The notes beneath the pieces are model-generated. The model was given only the letters and a program-made list of their open reading frames with translations. It had not been told where the DNA came from and did no database searches. From VAZQ01 sp963753575 (lineage in GTDB: Bacteria; Pseudomonadota; Alphaproteobacteria; Rhizobiales; Xanthobacteraceae): a stretch of DNA of 64,000 bases. Shown one piece after another: positions 54,090-62,418 of this stretch; the first letter of the stretch is position 1, and every line of letters starts with the position of its first letter. A program made the translations under genes and the position numbers. The DNA lies in NCBI GenBank assembly GCA_963753575.1, contig CAVWCR010000003.1, forward strand, positions 4,898,001-4,962,000, written 5' to 3'.

Positions 54090-54389
54090 ATGACGATGGC
54101 CCAGAAGCTTGCTGCCGATGCCCGCAAGGCCGCGCTCGCGGGCGTGGCCGGCTGGAGCGAGGTCAAGGACCGCGACGCCATCACCAAGACCTTCGTGTTC
54201 CGCGACTTCAACGAGGCGTTCGGGTTCATGACGCGCGCGGCGCTCGTCGCCGAGAAGCTCGACCACCATCCGGAGTGGTTCAACGTCTACAAGACCGTCA
54301 CGGTGACGCTTTCTACCCACGACGCCGGCGGCTTGACCGAGCTCGATATCAAGCTCGCCCAGGCGATGAACCGGCTGGCTGGCGCCTGA
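54090..54389 (+). CDS. phhB: Pterin-4a-carbinolamine dehydratase
   Basis: 99 residues with the family motif EKLDHHPEWFNVYKTVTVTL (the His pair of the active site) and FRDFNEAFGFMTRAA before it. It dehydrates 4a-hydroxytetrahydropterin and, in many bacteria, acts beside phenylalanine hydroxylase, which is not seen here. ATG at 54090 or 54096. Confidence 0.93.
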   Translation: MTMAQKLAADARKAALAGVAGWSEVKDRDAITKTFVFRDFNEAFGFMTRAALVAEKLDHHPEWFNVYKTVTVTLSTHDAGGLTELDIKLAQAMNRLAGA

Positions 54390-54457
54390 GCGGAGGCTTG
54401 CGCCGGGACGCCGCGATGGCCATCTTGAGCCGGTCCTGACGCTGCCGGAGAAATGCT

Positions 54458-54841
54458 ATGCCGGTCGATCACGCTGCCGCCTGGGAACAGCTCGACGAGC
54501 GCACCGCTCGCCGTGCCGCCCGCAATGAAGCGCGCGTCCGACGCGGCTTCTGGAGCAAGGTCAAGCGCGTCGCCGCGCGGCTGCCTTTCGCGGAGGATCT
54601 CCTTTCCGCGTATTACTGCGCGTTTGACCGCGCCACGCCGGTGCAGGTGAAGGCCGCGCTCCTTGGTGCGCTCGCCTATTTCGTGATGCCGTTCGATCTG
54701 GTGCCGGATATCCTGCCGGTTCTCGGCTATGCCGACGATGCGGCGGTGCTCGCGACGGCGTTGCGGCTGGTCGCGTCCCATATCCGGCCCGAGCATCGCG
54801 ACGCCGCGCGGCAGGCGCTGGCGCGCCAGCTCGACCCGTAA
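54458..54841 (+). CDS. YkvA-family (DUF1232) membrane protein
   Basis: 127 residues with the DUF1232 signature: VQVKAALLGALAYFVMPFDLVPDILPVLGYADDAAVL, a membrane hairpin with a conserved Pro-Asp-Pro set. Basic N-terminus (RRGFWSKVKRVAARLP). Function unknown. Eleven bases separate it from the following TPR gene. Confidence 0.85.
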   Translation: MPVDHAAAWEQLDERTARRAARNEARVRRGFWSKVKRVAARLPFAEDLLSAYYCAFDRATPVQVKAALLGALAYFVMPFDLVPDILPVLGYADDAAVLATALRLVASHIRPEHRDAARQALARQLDP

Positions 54842-54851
54842 CGCTCCGTCA

Positions 54852-56558
54852 ATGGCGGATGCCAATCCCGCGATGCTGGCGCAGGCGATCGAAGAGGCGG
54901 CGAGCCTCTATCGGCAGGGCCGCTTCGCCGAGGCAGAGAAGATCTGCACCCGCGTCTTGCGCGCGCGCGGCGATTGGTTCGATGCGCTGCATCTTCTCGG
55001 TGTCCTCAAGCTGCAGGCCGGTAAGGCAGGCGCCGCCTGCAGCCACCTCGAACAGGCGCTCAAGCTCAATCCGGCCTCCGCGCCCGCGATGTCCAATCTC
55101 GGCATGGCGCTCGCCGCCCTCAACCGCGATCAGGACGCGCTGGCGATGCTGGACAAGGCGCTCGCCCTCACGCCCGAGCAACTCGAAGCGATCGGCAATC
55201 GCGGCAACGTGCTGATGAAGCTTGCCCGCCCGGCGGACGCGCTCGCGGCATTCGAGCAGGCGCTGGTGCTGGCGCCGGGCTTTCCGGCCGCGCTCGCCGG
55301 TCGCGGCAATGCGCTCTCCGCGCTTGGTCGCCACGAGGAGGCGCTCGCCCAATATGATGCCGTGCTCGCGCTCGCGCCTGCGCACGCGGAGATTCATGTC
55401 AACCGCGGCAGCGCGCTGCTGGCGCTCGGGCGCGCCGCGGAGGCGGCCTCGGCCTATGATCGCGCGCTCGCGCTTCGCCCGGACTATCTCAAGGCGCTGA
55501 TCGGCCGCGGCGCTGCCCGGCAGGCGCAGAACCAGCAGCGCGAGGCGCTCTCCGATTTCGAGCGCGCGCTCGCGCTCGACAAGTCGAATGCCGATGTGCG
55601 TCACAACGCGGCGCTCGCGCGCCTGACGCTGGGCGACTACCGGCGCGGCTTCGAGGACTATGAAGCGCGCTGGCAGCGCAGCGGCATGCCGGCGCGCCGC
55701 CGCAGCCTCGGCAAGCCGTTGTGGCTCGGCGAGTATGCGCTGGCGCGCAAGCGCATCCTGCTCACCGCCGAGCAGGGGCTGGGCGATTGCATCCAGTTCG
55801 TGCGCTATGCGCCGATACTGGCGCGCGCCGGCGCCACGGTGCTGCTCGAAGCCCCGGGAGAGCTTGCGAGCCTGCTGGCACGGGTCGAGGGTGTTGCGGA
55901 AGTCGTGGCGCGCGGTGATGCGCTGCCGCCGTTCGACGTCCATTGCCCGCTCGGCAGCCTGCCGCGCGCGCTGCGCACCGAGCCCGCGAGCATCCCGACG
56001 GGAATTCCCTATCTCAAGCCGAGCGAGGAGCATCTTGCGAAATGGCGAGAGCGCATCGCACGCCTGCCGTCACCGCGCGTCGCCATCGCGTGGTCGGGCA
56101 GCGCCGGCCATGCCAATGACCGCAACCGTTCGGTCGCGCTCCGGCAGCTCGCCCCGCTGTTCTCGGTCGCGGCCGGCTTTGTGAGCATCCAGCGTGAACT
56201 GCGCCCGGCCGATGCCGCGGAGCTTCCGCGCTGGCCGCAGCTCGTGCATGTCGGGGAGGAGCTTGCCGACTTCGACGACACCGCCGCCGTGGTGACGCTC
56301 GCCGATCTCGTCATCGCGGTCGACACCTCAGTCGTGCATCTTGCCGGTGCGCTCGGGCGGCCGACCTGGGCGTTGTTGCCATTCTGTCCCGACTGGCGCT
56401 GGATGCTCGAGCGCGCTGATTCGCCCTGGTACCCGACCGTGCGGCTGTTCCGGCAGCCCGGCGCGGGCGATTGGGAGAGCGTCATTGGAGGCCTCGCGGC
56501 CGAGCTCGCCACGACGGCGCTTCCGGCGGGCCGGGCGCCGGAACATGGAAACCCGTGA
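54852..56558 (+). CDS. TPR-repeat protein with glycosyltransferase-9/heptosyltransferase-like C-terminus
   Basis: 568 residues from the ATG at 54852; a longer frame runs back to 54729 across the ykvA gene. Residues ~1-275 are about eight TPR units (e.g. YRQGRFAEAEKICTRVLR, LARPADALAAFEQAL). After LTLGDYRRGFEDYEARWQRS, the C-terminal half carries a family-9-like fold with VDTSVVHLAGALGRPTWALL, the sugar-nucleotide-binding end. Predicted glycosyltransferase-like protein; the donor is unknown. Confidence 0.82.
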   Translation: MADANPAMLAQAIEEAASLYRQGRFAEAEKICTRVLRARGDWFDALHLLGVLKLQAGKAGAACSHLEQALKLNPASAPAMSNLGMALAALNRDQDALAMLDKALALTPEQLEAIGNRGNVLMKLARPADALAAFEQALVLAPGFPAALAGRGNALSALGRHEEALAQYDAVLALAPAHAEIHVNRGSALLALGRAAEAASAYDRALALRPDYLKALIGRGAARQAQNQQREALSDFERALALDKSNADVRHNAALARLTLGDYRRGFEDYEARWQRSGMPARRRSLGKPLWLGEYALARKRILLTAEQGLGDCIQFVRYAPILARAGATVLLEAPGELASLLARVEGVAEVVARGDALPPFDVHCPLGSLPRALRTEPASIPTGIPYLKPSEEHLAKWRERIARLPSPRVAIAWSGSAGHANDRNRSVALRQLAPLFSVAAGFVSIQRELRPADAAELPRWPQLVHVGEELADFDDTAAVVTLADLVIAVDTSVVHLAGALGRPTWALLPFCPDWRWMLERADSPWYPTVRLFRQPGAGDWESVIGGLAAELATTALPAGRAPEHGNP

Positions 56559-56687
56559 TCTGGAGCCCATAGAGCCCATGACATGTTGATAACGGTGGCG
56601 GTGCGGCGAGCGGTCGCCTTCACATTGTCGAATTCCGTGTCTAATCCGCAGCTTAGCGGGGGCGTCGTGTGACCACGGAGGCGACCG

Positions 56688-57215
56688 ATGCTGGTCAATA
56701 GATGGCTGTGGACGATGCTGACAATCGCCCTCGGCGCAGCGCTCGGCGCGCCGGCGCATGCTCAGGGCGGCCAGCCGACCCTGCTTGGCAGCTACGGTGA
56801 CTGGGGCGCCTATACGGCCACCCCCAACGGCAAGAAAGTCTGTTTCGCGCTTTCCAAGCCGAAGGTGTCGGAGACCAATCCACCCGGCCGCAAGCGCGAC
56901 CCGGCCTATCTGTTCATCTCAACGCGCCCGGCCGAGAACGTGCACAACGAGGTGTCGGTCCTGATCGGCTATCCGTTCAAGGACAGCGCGGACGCGACCG
57001 CCGAGATCGGGTCGGTCAAGTTCGCGATGTACACCCAGAAGGACGGCGCCTGGATCAAGAACACCGCCGAAGAGACGCGCATGATCGATGCCATGCGCAA
57101 GGGCTCCGACCTGACCGTGCGGGGCATCTCCTCGCGCGGCACCCATACGACTGACCAGTTTTCGCTCAAGGGGCTGAGCCAGGCGCTTGAACGCGTCACG
57201 CAAGAGTGCAAGTGA
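56688..57215 (+). CDS. Invasion-associated locus B (IalB)-like periplasmic protein
   Basis: 175 residues with a signal peptide (WLWTMLTIALGAALGAPAHA, cleavage after AHA). Mature part: LLGSYGDWGAYTATPNGKKVCFALSKPK and YLFISTRPAENVHNEVSVLIGYPFK, the conserved blocks of the IalB family in alphaproteobacteria. Role in the free-living relatives is unclear. The heptamer repeat begins directly at its stop. Confidence 0.85.
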   Translation: MLVNRWLWTMLTIALGAALGAPAHAQGGQPTLLGSYGDWGAYTATPNGKKVCFALSKPKVSETNPPGRKRDPAYLFISTRPAENVHNEVSVLIGYPFKDSADATAEIGSVKFAMYTQKDGAWIKNTAEETRMIDAMRKGSDLTVRGISSRGTHTTDQFSLKGLSQALERVTQECK

Positions 57216-57357
57216 GCGAATAGCGAAATATCGAAATATCGAAATAGCGAATAGCGAATGGAAAAGTAGCGGACGCTGGTAATCCGGCGTACAACTCCCT
57301 ACTCTCTCTCGCTACTCTCTCTCGCTACTCGCTACTCACGTTTCGCTGTCATTCGCC
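57215..57357. repeat. Heptamer-based inverted repeat cluster after the IalB-like gene
   Basis: Left arm of repeated TAGCGAA/TATCGAA words ending GCGAATAGCGAATGG (57245-57261), then a spacer, then CTCGCTACTCTCT twice, CGCTACTCGCTACTC and TTCGCTGTCATTCGCC. The two arms are complementary in word composition. Same family as the cluster at 22897-22996 and likewise placed at a stop codon. Confidence 0.6.
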
Positions 57358-57381
57358 TTTCAAGGCAACCGAGTCTCCCCC

Positions 57382-58167
57382 ATGATTCGCGTCGGCATTG
57401 GCGGCTGGGTCTATGAGCCCTGGCGCGGCACCTTCTACCCGAAGGGGCTGCAGCAGTCGCGCGAGCTCGCGCACGCGAGCCAGAAACTCACCTCGATCGA
57501 GATCAATGGCACTTTCTACGGCACCCAGAGGCCCGCAAGCTTCCAGCGCTGGGCCGCGGAGACACCGGATGACTTCGTGTTCTCGCTCAAGGGGCCGCGC
57601 TATGCCACGCATCGGCGCGTGCTGGCGGAAGCGGGCTCCTCGATCGAGCGGTTCTTTGCCAGCGGGGTGCTGGAGCTCAAGCACAAGCTCGGCCCGGTAT
57701 TGTGGCAGCTGCCGCCCACCAAGGCGTTCAACGCCGACGACTTCGCGGCCTTCCTGGCGCTGCTGCCGGCCAAGCTTGACGGGCGGGCGATCCGGCACGC
57801 CGTCGAGGTCAGACATGCGAGCTTCGTGACGCCGGATTTCATCGCGCTCTTGCGCCGGCATTCGGTCGCGCCGGTGCTGGTCGATTCCGAGAAGCATCCG
57901 CTGATCGCCGACGTCACCAGCGACTTCGTCTATGCGCGCCTGCAGCGAACGTCCGAACGGCTGAAGACCGGCTACGCGCCGGCTGCGCTCGATGCCTGGG
58001 CCAAGCGCGCCAAGGCCTGGGCCAAGGGCGGCGTTCCCGCCGATCTCGACACCATCGCGGACGCGCCGCGCCAGAAGGGCAAGTGCGACGTGTTCCTCTA
58101 CATGATCTCCGGCGCCAAGGTGCGCGCGCCCTCCGCCGCCATGGCGCTGATCGAGCGGCTTAAGTAA
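57382..58167 (+). CDS. DUF72 family protein
   Basis: 261 residues, predicted TIM barrel. The N-terminus IRVGIGGWVYEPWRGTFYP and LTSIEINGTFYGTQRPASFQ RWA-type strand are the family hallmarks, with FVFSLKGPRYATHRR. No enzymatic function is established for DUF72; structures suggest a metal- or phosphate-binding barrel. Independent gene by spacing. Confidence 0.88.
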   Translation: MIRVGIGGWVYEPWRGTFYPKGLQQSRELAHASQKLTSIEINGTFYGTQRPASFQRWAAETPDDFVFSLKGPRYATHRRVLAEAGSSIERFFASGVLELKHKLGPVLWQLPPTKAFNADDFAAFLALLPAKLDGRAIRHAVEVRHASFVTPDFIALLRRHSVAPVLVDSEKHPLIADVTSDFVYARLQRTSERLKTGYAPAALDAWAKRAKAWAKGGVPADLDTIADAPRQKGKCDVFLYMISGAKVRAPSAAMALIERLK

Positions 58168-58265
58168 AGGCCGGGCGGGGCGCCCGGACGTTCGTGGCTG
58201 GCTGCGCCTGTGCAGGCACCCCATCTGTGCTATGAGACCCCCCGCGCAGCCGTTGACCGACATTC

Positions 58266-59498
58266 ATGACCGAGCCGTTCCATCCTGTTGAGGCCACGCC
58301 CTTCGTCGAGAAGGCGCCGCTGGAGCGTTACGTGCCGCCTGCCAAGCCCTCGCTGGTCGGGCTCTCGCGCGTGGCGCTGGCCGATGCGCTGGGCGGCATC
58401 GGCGTGCCGCAAGCGCAGCGCAAGATGCGCGCGCAGCAGATCTGGCATTGGCTCTATGTGCGCGGCGCCACCCGCTTCGAGCAGATGACCAGCGTGTCGA
58501 AGGAGCTGCACGCGCTGCTCGACGCGCATTTCACGCTGGCGCGGCCCGAGGTGGTGGCCGAGCAGGTCTCCGCCGACGGCACCCGCAAGTGGCTGATCCG
58601 GCTGCCCGGCGAAGTGACGGGCGAGCGGCCGCACGAAGTCGAATGCGTCTATATCCCGGAGACCGACCGCGGCACGCTCTGTCTCTCAAGCCAGGTCGGC
58701 TGTACCCTCAACTGCACGTTCTGCCACACCGGCACGCAGCGGCTGGTGCGCAATCTCACGCCCGGCGAGATCGTTGGCCAGGTGATGATCGCGCGCGACC
58801 GGCTCGGCGACTGGCCGGGGGCGACGCGCGCGACCGGTCCCGGCCTGCCGACGCAGGGCGACCGCTTCGTCTCCAACATCGTCATGATGGGCATGGGCGA
58901 GCCGCTCTATAACTTCGAGGCGGTCCGCGATGCGCTGCTCGTCATCGCCGACGGCGAGGGGCTCAGCATCTCCAAGCGCCGCATCACGCTCTCGACCTCG
59001 GGCGTCGTGCCGATGATCGCGCGCGCTGGCGCCGAGATCGGCACCATGCTGGCGGTGTCGCTGCATGCGGTGTGCGATGAGCTGCGCAACGAGCTGGTGC
59101 CGCTCAATCGCAAATATCCGATCAGGGAATTGCTCGACGCCTGCCGCAACTATCCGGGCCTCTCCAACGCGCGCCGTATCACCTTCGAATACGTGATGCT
59201 CAAGGGCGTCAACGATAAGGCTGCCGACGCCAAGGCGCTCATTCGCCTGCTTCAGGGCATCCCGGCCAAGATCAATCTGATCCCGTTCAATCCGTGGCCG
59301 GGCGCCCGTTACGAATGCTCGGACTGGGAAGAGATCGAGAAGTTTTCCGAGATCGTGTTCAACGCCGGCTATGCCTCGCCGGTTCGCACGCCGCGCGGCC
59401 GCGATATCCTCGCCGCCTGCGGCCAGCTCAAGAGCGCGACCGAGAAGCTCTCCGCGCGCGAGCGCATGGCGCTACGCGCGATGGCGATGACGGATTGA
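58266..59498 (+). CDS. rlmN: 23S rRNA/tRNA adenine-C2 methyltransferase RlmN
   Basis: 410 residues. SAM cluster Cys146/150/153 in CTLNCTFCHTGTQ; mechanistic Cys139 in TLCLSSQVGC and methyl-bearing Cys385 in DILAACGQLK. VMMGMGEPLYN is the glycine-rich SAM-binding block. It methylates A2503 of 23S rRNA and A37 of some tRNAs. Normal length with an alphaproteobacterial N-terminal extension. The next gene starts seven bases after the stop. Confidence 0.97.
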   Translation: MTEPFHPVEATPFVEKAPLERYVPPAKPSLVGLSRVALADALGGIGVPQAQRKMRAQQIWHWLYVRGATRFEQMTSVSKELHALLDAHFTLARPEVVAEQVSADGTRKWLIRLPGEVTGERPHEVECVYIPETDRGTLCLSSQVGCTLNCTFCHTGTQRLVRNLTPGEIVGQVMIARDRLGDWPGATRATGPGLPTQGDRFVSNIVMMGMGEPLYNFEAVRDALLVIADGEGLSISKRRITLSTSGVVPMIARAGAEIGTMLAVSLHAVCDELRNELVPLNRKYPIRELLDACRNYPGLSNARRITFEYVMLKGVNDKAADAKALIRLLQGIPAKINLIPFNPWPGARYECSDWEEIEKFSEIVFNAGYASPVRTPRGRDILAACGQLKSATEKLSARERMALRAMAMTD

Positions 59499-59505
59499 GT
59501 CTGCC

Positions 59506-59985
59506 ATGAGCCTTGGCCGGGTGCTCCTGCGTCTTCTCGTGGTGCCGATCGGCGGCATGCTGGCGGCTTGCGCCGCAGCGCTCGTGGCGTTCGCCGCCAA
59601 CTGGAACGTCGTCCTGTCGATGCTCGGCTCCGACCCGGTTGCCGACGGCGACATCATTGCGGGCCTGATCGGCCTTGTCATGCTGCTCGTCGGCTCGGCC
59701 GCAACCGTCGCGATGCTGCTGCCGGGGACGATCGGGATTGCGATTTCCGAGGTGCTGGCGATCCGCTCGTGGATCTTCCACGCCCTTAATGGCGCCGTGT
59801 CGATCTGGGTCGGCCGCAGCTTGATGGCCGCGCCGGAACGTCCGTTCGAATTTCACGACCAGCCGGCGGCTCTCCTGGCGGCCGGTCTGGCCGCCGGTCT
59901 CATCTACTGGCTCATAGCCGGTCGCAGCGCCGGGCTGGCCAGCCCGGTCGCAAACCGGGTCGAGCCCCCCGCCCGCGCGCACTAG
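59506..59985 (+). CDS. Hypothetical integral membrane protein
   Basis: 159 residues with three or four helices (LLRLLVVPIGGMLAACAAALVAF, IAGLIGLVMLLVGSAATVAMLL, and ALLAAGLAAGLIYWLIAG). No known family recognised. It follows rlmN closely and probably shares its message. Its TAG stop is part of CTAG next to the repeat element copy B. Confidence 0.78.
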   Translation: MSLGRVLLRLLVVPIGGMLAACAAALVAFAANWNVVLSMLGSDPVADGDIIAGLIGLVMLLVGSAATVAMLLPGTIGIAISEVLAIRSWIFHALNGAVSIWVGRSLMAAPERPFEFHDQPAALLAAGLAAGLIYWLIAGRSAGLASPVANRVEPPARAH

Positions 59986-59987
59986 TG

Positions 59988-60154
59988 CTAGTGCCGCCGA
60001 TTTGAAGTTCCCACACCGCCTGCAGCAAACTCGGTCAGCGACTTCAAATCGAAAAGCGGCACTAGAATCATGGACTTGCTAGTGCCCCTCTGTTTCCGAA
60101 GTTCGTGTCAGAGTGTGCTGAGACGTGTCACGAATGTCGGAAACGGGGCACTAG
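59988..60154. repeat. Paired-hairpin repeat element, copy B (inverted relative to copy A)
   Basis: Hairpin 2 equivalent at 59988-60065 and hairpin 1 equivalent at 60079-60154, joined by 13 bases (AATCATGGACTTG), so the order is reversed relative to 21955-22122. In complement, the hairpin-2 part differs from copy A at 9 of 78 positions; one paired change (C-G to T-A, GATCTG/CAGATC to GATTTG/CAAATC) preserves the stem. Flanked by CTAG at both ends; an extra CTAGTG lies at 59982-59987. Confidence 0.92.
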
Positions 60155-60197
60155 CTCGAAACTCTGCTATGATATGCTAACAACCGGGGGATGTTGC

Positions 60198-60362
60198 ATG
60201 GTCCATTGGCCTAGTCGTTCCAGATCCGCGCCGGTGCGCCTCGGCGCCCTGCTGTGCGCGCTGGCGCTCGGGGTGCTGCTGTCCGGCTGCGACCGCTGCG
60301 GCGATTGGTGGACGCCGGGGTCCAGTCAGGTCTGCAAGGACTCAATTCCGCGGCCGCGCTAG
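60198..60362 (+). CDS. Small putative lipoprotein
   Basis: 54 residues: MVHWPSRSRSAPVRLGALL as a signal, hydrophobic ALALGVLL, lipobox LSGC, and a 25-residue mature part (DRCGDWWTPGSSQVCKD) with two further Cys that could form a disulfide. GGGGG precedes the ATG at a normal distance. An upstream open frame to 60105 overlaps the repeat and is not used. It precedes the PAP2 gene by 17 bases. Confidence 0.65.
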   Translation: MVHWPSRSRSAPVRLGALLCALALGVLLSGCDRCGDWWTPGSSQVCKDSIPRPR

Positions 60363-60379
60363 CCGCCGGGTCTCGCTTA

Positions 60380-61066
60380 ATGAATCGCACCGGTCTATTG
60401 GTCGCGCTTGCGATCGGCGTCGCCACGGGGCTTGCCTTCGGGCTCTATCCGCAGCTCGATCTCATTCTGGTTGCGCCGTTCTATGATCCCGTGAGCGGGT
60501 GGGCGGTGGGCGGCCGCTCGTGGCTCCTGGTACGCAACGTCGCGTCGTGGACCATCGCGCTGATCGCGGCGCCGGCCGGCCTTGCGCTTCTCGGCAAGAT
60601 CATCCGGCCGCAACGGCCGCCGCTCATGTCCGTCCGCGCCGCCCTCTTGATGCTGCTGACGCTGGCGCTCGGGCCGGGCGTCCTCGCCAATGTCATCCTC
60701 AAGGACAATTGGGGCCGGCCGCGCCCGATCGAAGTCACCGAGTTTCGCGGCCCGCTCAAGTTCGTGCCCTGGTGGGACCCGCGCGGACCGTGCCCGAAGA
60801 ACTGCTCGTTCGTGGCCGGCGAGCCCTCGGGCGCATTCTGGACGCTGGCGCCGGCTGTGCTCGCGCCGCCGCCCTGGCGCGCGCTCGCCTACGGCGGCGC
60901 GCTTGCGTTCGGCGCCGTCGTCGGGCTCATTCGCGTCGCCGGCGGCGGGCATTTCGTCAGCGACGTGATGTTCTCGGGCGTGTTCATGTTCCTCTTGATC
61001 TGGGTCATGCACGGGCTGCTGTTCCGCTGGCGCACGGCGCGCGGCGATGACAAGCGCGGGGATTGA
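60380..61066 (+). CDS. PAP2-superfamily phosphatase, LpxE/LpxF-like
   Basis: 228 residues from the ATG at 60380; an open extension to 60254 overlaps the small lipoprotein gene. Motifs: KDNWGRPRP (KX6RP-like), FVAGEPSGAFW (the PSGH position with Phe in place of His) and RVAGGGHFVSDV (SRX5HX3D-like). CPKNCSFVAGE recalls lipid A 4'-phosphatases such as LpxF. Six helices. May act on lipid A or undecaprenyl pyrophosphate. Confidence 0.82.
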   Translation: MNRTGLLVALAIGVATGLAFGLYPQLDLILVAPFYDPVSGWAVGGRSWLLVRNVASWTIALIAAPAGLALLGKIIRPQRPPLMSVRAALLMLLTLALGPGVLANVILKDNWGRPRPIEVTEFRGPLKFVPWWDPRGPCPKNCSFVAGEPSGAFWTLAPAVLAPPPWRALAYGGALAFGAVVGLIRVAGGGHFVSDVMFSGVFMFLLIWVMHGLLFRWRTARGDDKRGD

Positions 61067-61174
61067 GGCTCCGCCTCGCTCTGACTGAGGGTCAGCTCTG
61101 ATCTTGAGAGTCGGCGGCGCGAAACTCATCTATTGAGTTTGAGAATTGATTAGGCAGGCTTTGCGGGCGAGTTG

Positions 61175-61561
61175 ATGGTCATGCTAACCCGGATCGTGCA
61201 CCGGCTCTTTCGTCGCTGGCGTGCGGCGCGCGTTCGTGACGAGGAGAATGGGGTCGCGATGTATTGCTGCCAAGGCTTGAAGAACCTGATTGGCGCGGCC
61301 GGGCAGCGGGGTCTTTCGGTTGTTGTCCATGAGAAGCCATTTGGCTTCAGTCTTCAATCGCGCGCCGTCTCCCCGGAAGACCTATCGCGTCTCTCGCAAA
61401 CGCATACCCCGCTGCCGTTTCCTGGTCATGTGACGCTCGCGGCGTCTATTCGATTGAGCTATTGCCCTTTCTGTGGGACCAAGCTTCGCCGCCTAGTCAC
61501 CGCGTCGAACCTCAGGCGTTTTCAAGCCTTGGTAGAAAGGCACAAGGAGCTTGTGATTTAA
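61175..61561 (+). CDS. Hypothetical protein with C-terminal zinc-ribbon-like CPFC
   Basis: 128 residues from the ATG at 61175. No known family. A Cys pair YCCQG in the middle and SYCPFCGTKLRRL near the end may bind zinc (CxxC knuckles). Basic N-terminus (RIVHRLFRRWRAARVRDEE). No strong ribosome site is seen; coding status is supported mainly by length and the knuckle. It precedes the Imm35-like gene by 11 bases. Confidence 0.5.
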   Translation: MVMLTRIVHRLFRRWRAARVRDEENGVAMYCCQGLKNLIGAAGQRGLSVVVHEKPFGFSLQSRAVSPEDLSRLSQTHTPLPFPGHVTLAASIRLSYCPFCGTKLRRLVTASNLRRFQALVERHKELVI

Positions 61562-61572
61562 TCTCGATTCGG

Positions 61573-61866
61573 ATGCCGACGACGATGCCGATCACCAAAG
61601 GCGAAGCGTACAAGATCGCGCGTGAACGCCTGAAGAGCTGGGAGCGCGAGGTGGGTGAGGAATTGTTGCTGCTCGAAGAGCATACGCTGGAACGGGATTT
61701 TGGTTGGGTGTTTTTCTATGATTCAGAGCGTCACGTCGAAACCGAGGAGTCCGAGCACGCTCTGGCAGGCAATGCGCCGATCGTCGTGATCAAGGCCGAC
61801 GGCAGTGTTCACACGACCGGAACGGCGTACCCGATTGAGCACTACCTGAGGAAATTTGAAGAGTAG
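61573..61866 (+). CDS. Imm35/YrhB-type immunity-like protein
   Basis: 97 residues (ATG 61573, or 61585). The pattern GWVFFYDSERHVETEESEHALAGNAPIVVIKADGSVHTTGTAYPIEHYLRKFEE is that of immunity protein 35 / YrhB-domain proteins (acid-rich, WVFFY...GNAPI...DG). Such proteins neutralise contact-dependent toxins. No toxin gene is adjacent, so it could be an orphan immunity gene. The flanking genes are also small and unassigned. Confidence 0.72.
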   Translation: MPTTMPITKGEAYKIARERLKSWEREVGEELLLLEEHTLERDFGWVFFYDSERHVETEESEHALAGNAPIVVIKADGSVHTTGTAYPIEHYLRKFEE

Positions 61867-61974
61867 GTCCGAGCGGTCTTGCTCGTTGCACCGGGGTATT
61901 GCCCCACGAAGGTCTTGGTGTTCGAACTATTTGGCCTCTGCAAGGAGCGATACGACGTCGGAGGACGTCAGACC

Positions 61975-62208
61975 ATGAAGAAAGCCTATCTCGCTGTGTA
62001 CGACTACGGATAGGGTGGCGTCTGGGCTGTGATCCACGCGCGCTCGAAGAAAGATGTCGAACGTAAATACCCGGCTTTGAAGGTGTTCGATGTTCGGCCA
62101 GCCTGGATGACCAGCGATCACTATGAGAGAATTCGGTCCAGCCTCTCATGCAACGTCGATGATGAGCCGACCGGTTGGTTTGCAATGATTGGGGACGAGC
62201 GGGCGTAA
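61975..62208 (+). pseudogene. Small gene interrupted by an in-frame TAG
   Basis: A 78-codon frame from ATG 61975 to TAA 62206-62208 is split by TAG at codon 13 (62011-62013). On either side the protein reads MKKAYLAVYDYG and GGVWAVIHARSKKDVERKYP, then FDVRPAWMTSDHYERI and DEPTGWFAMIGDERA, a coherent globular sequence. GGAGG is 11 bases upstream of the ATG. A CAG-to-TAG change is the simplest explanation. The family is not recognised. Confidence 0.62.
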
Positions 62209-62418
62209 CCGCGCGGGATCGTAAATTCGGTCGCGTGCCCTGCAATGAGGGGAAGCCGAAATGAGGTGAAGCCGATCGCGCGCATTCACGGCAGCGTGAA
62301 GGGTTTCGTATTGACTGTATTGGTGAAATTCACCTACAAGTATGCGATCCCGTTCTGTCTTCGAGGGGCGCCTTCCGGAGGCGTTCGCAAGGCGGGGAGC
62401 GGGAGCGGCACCCGCGAG

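Noticed and set aside
54849..56033. 394-codon minus-strand frame
   Set aside because: Antisense of the TPR/glycosyltransferase-like gene, with mirrored repeats.
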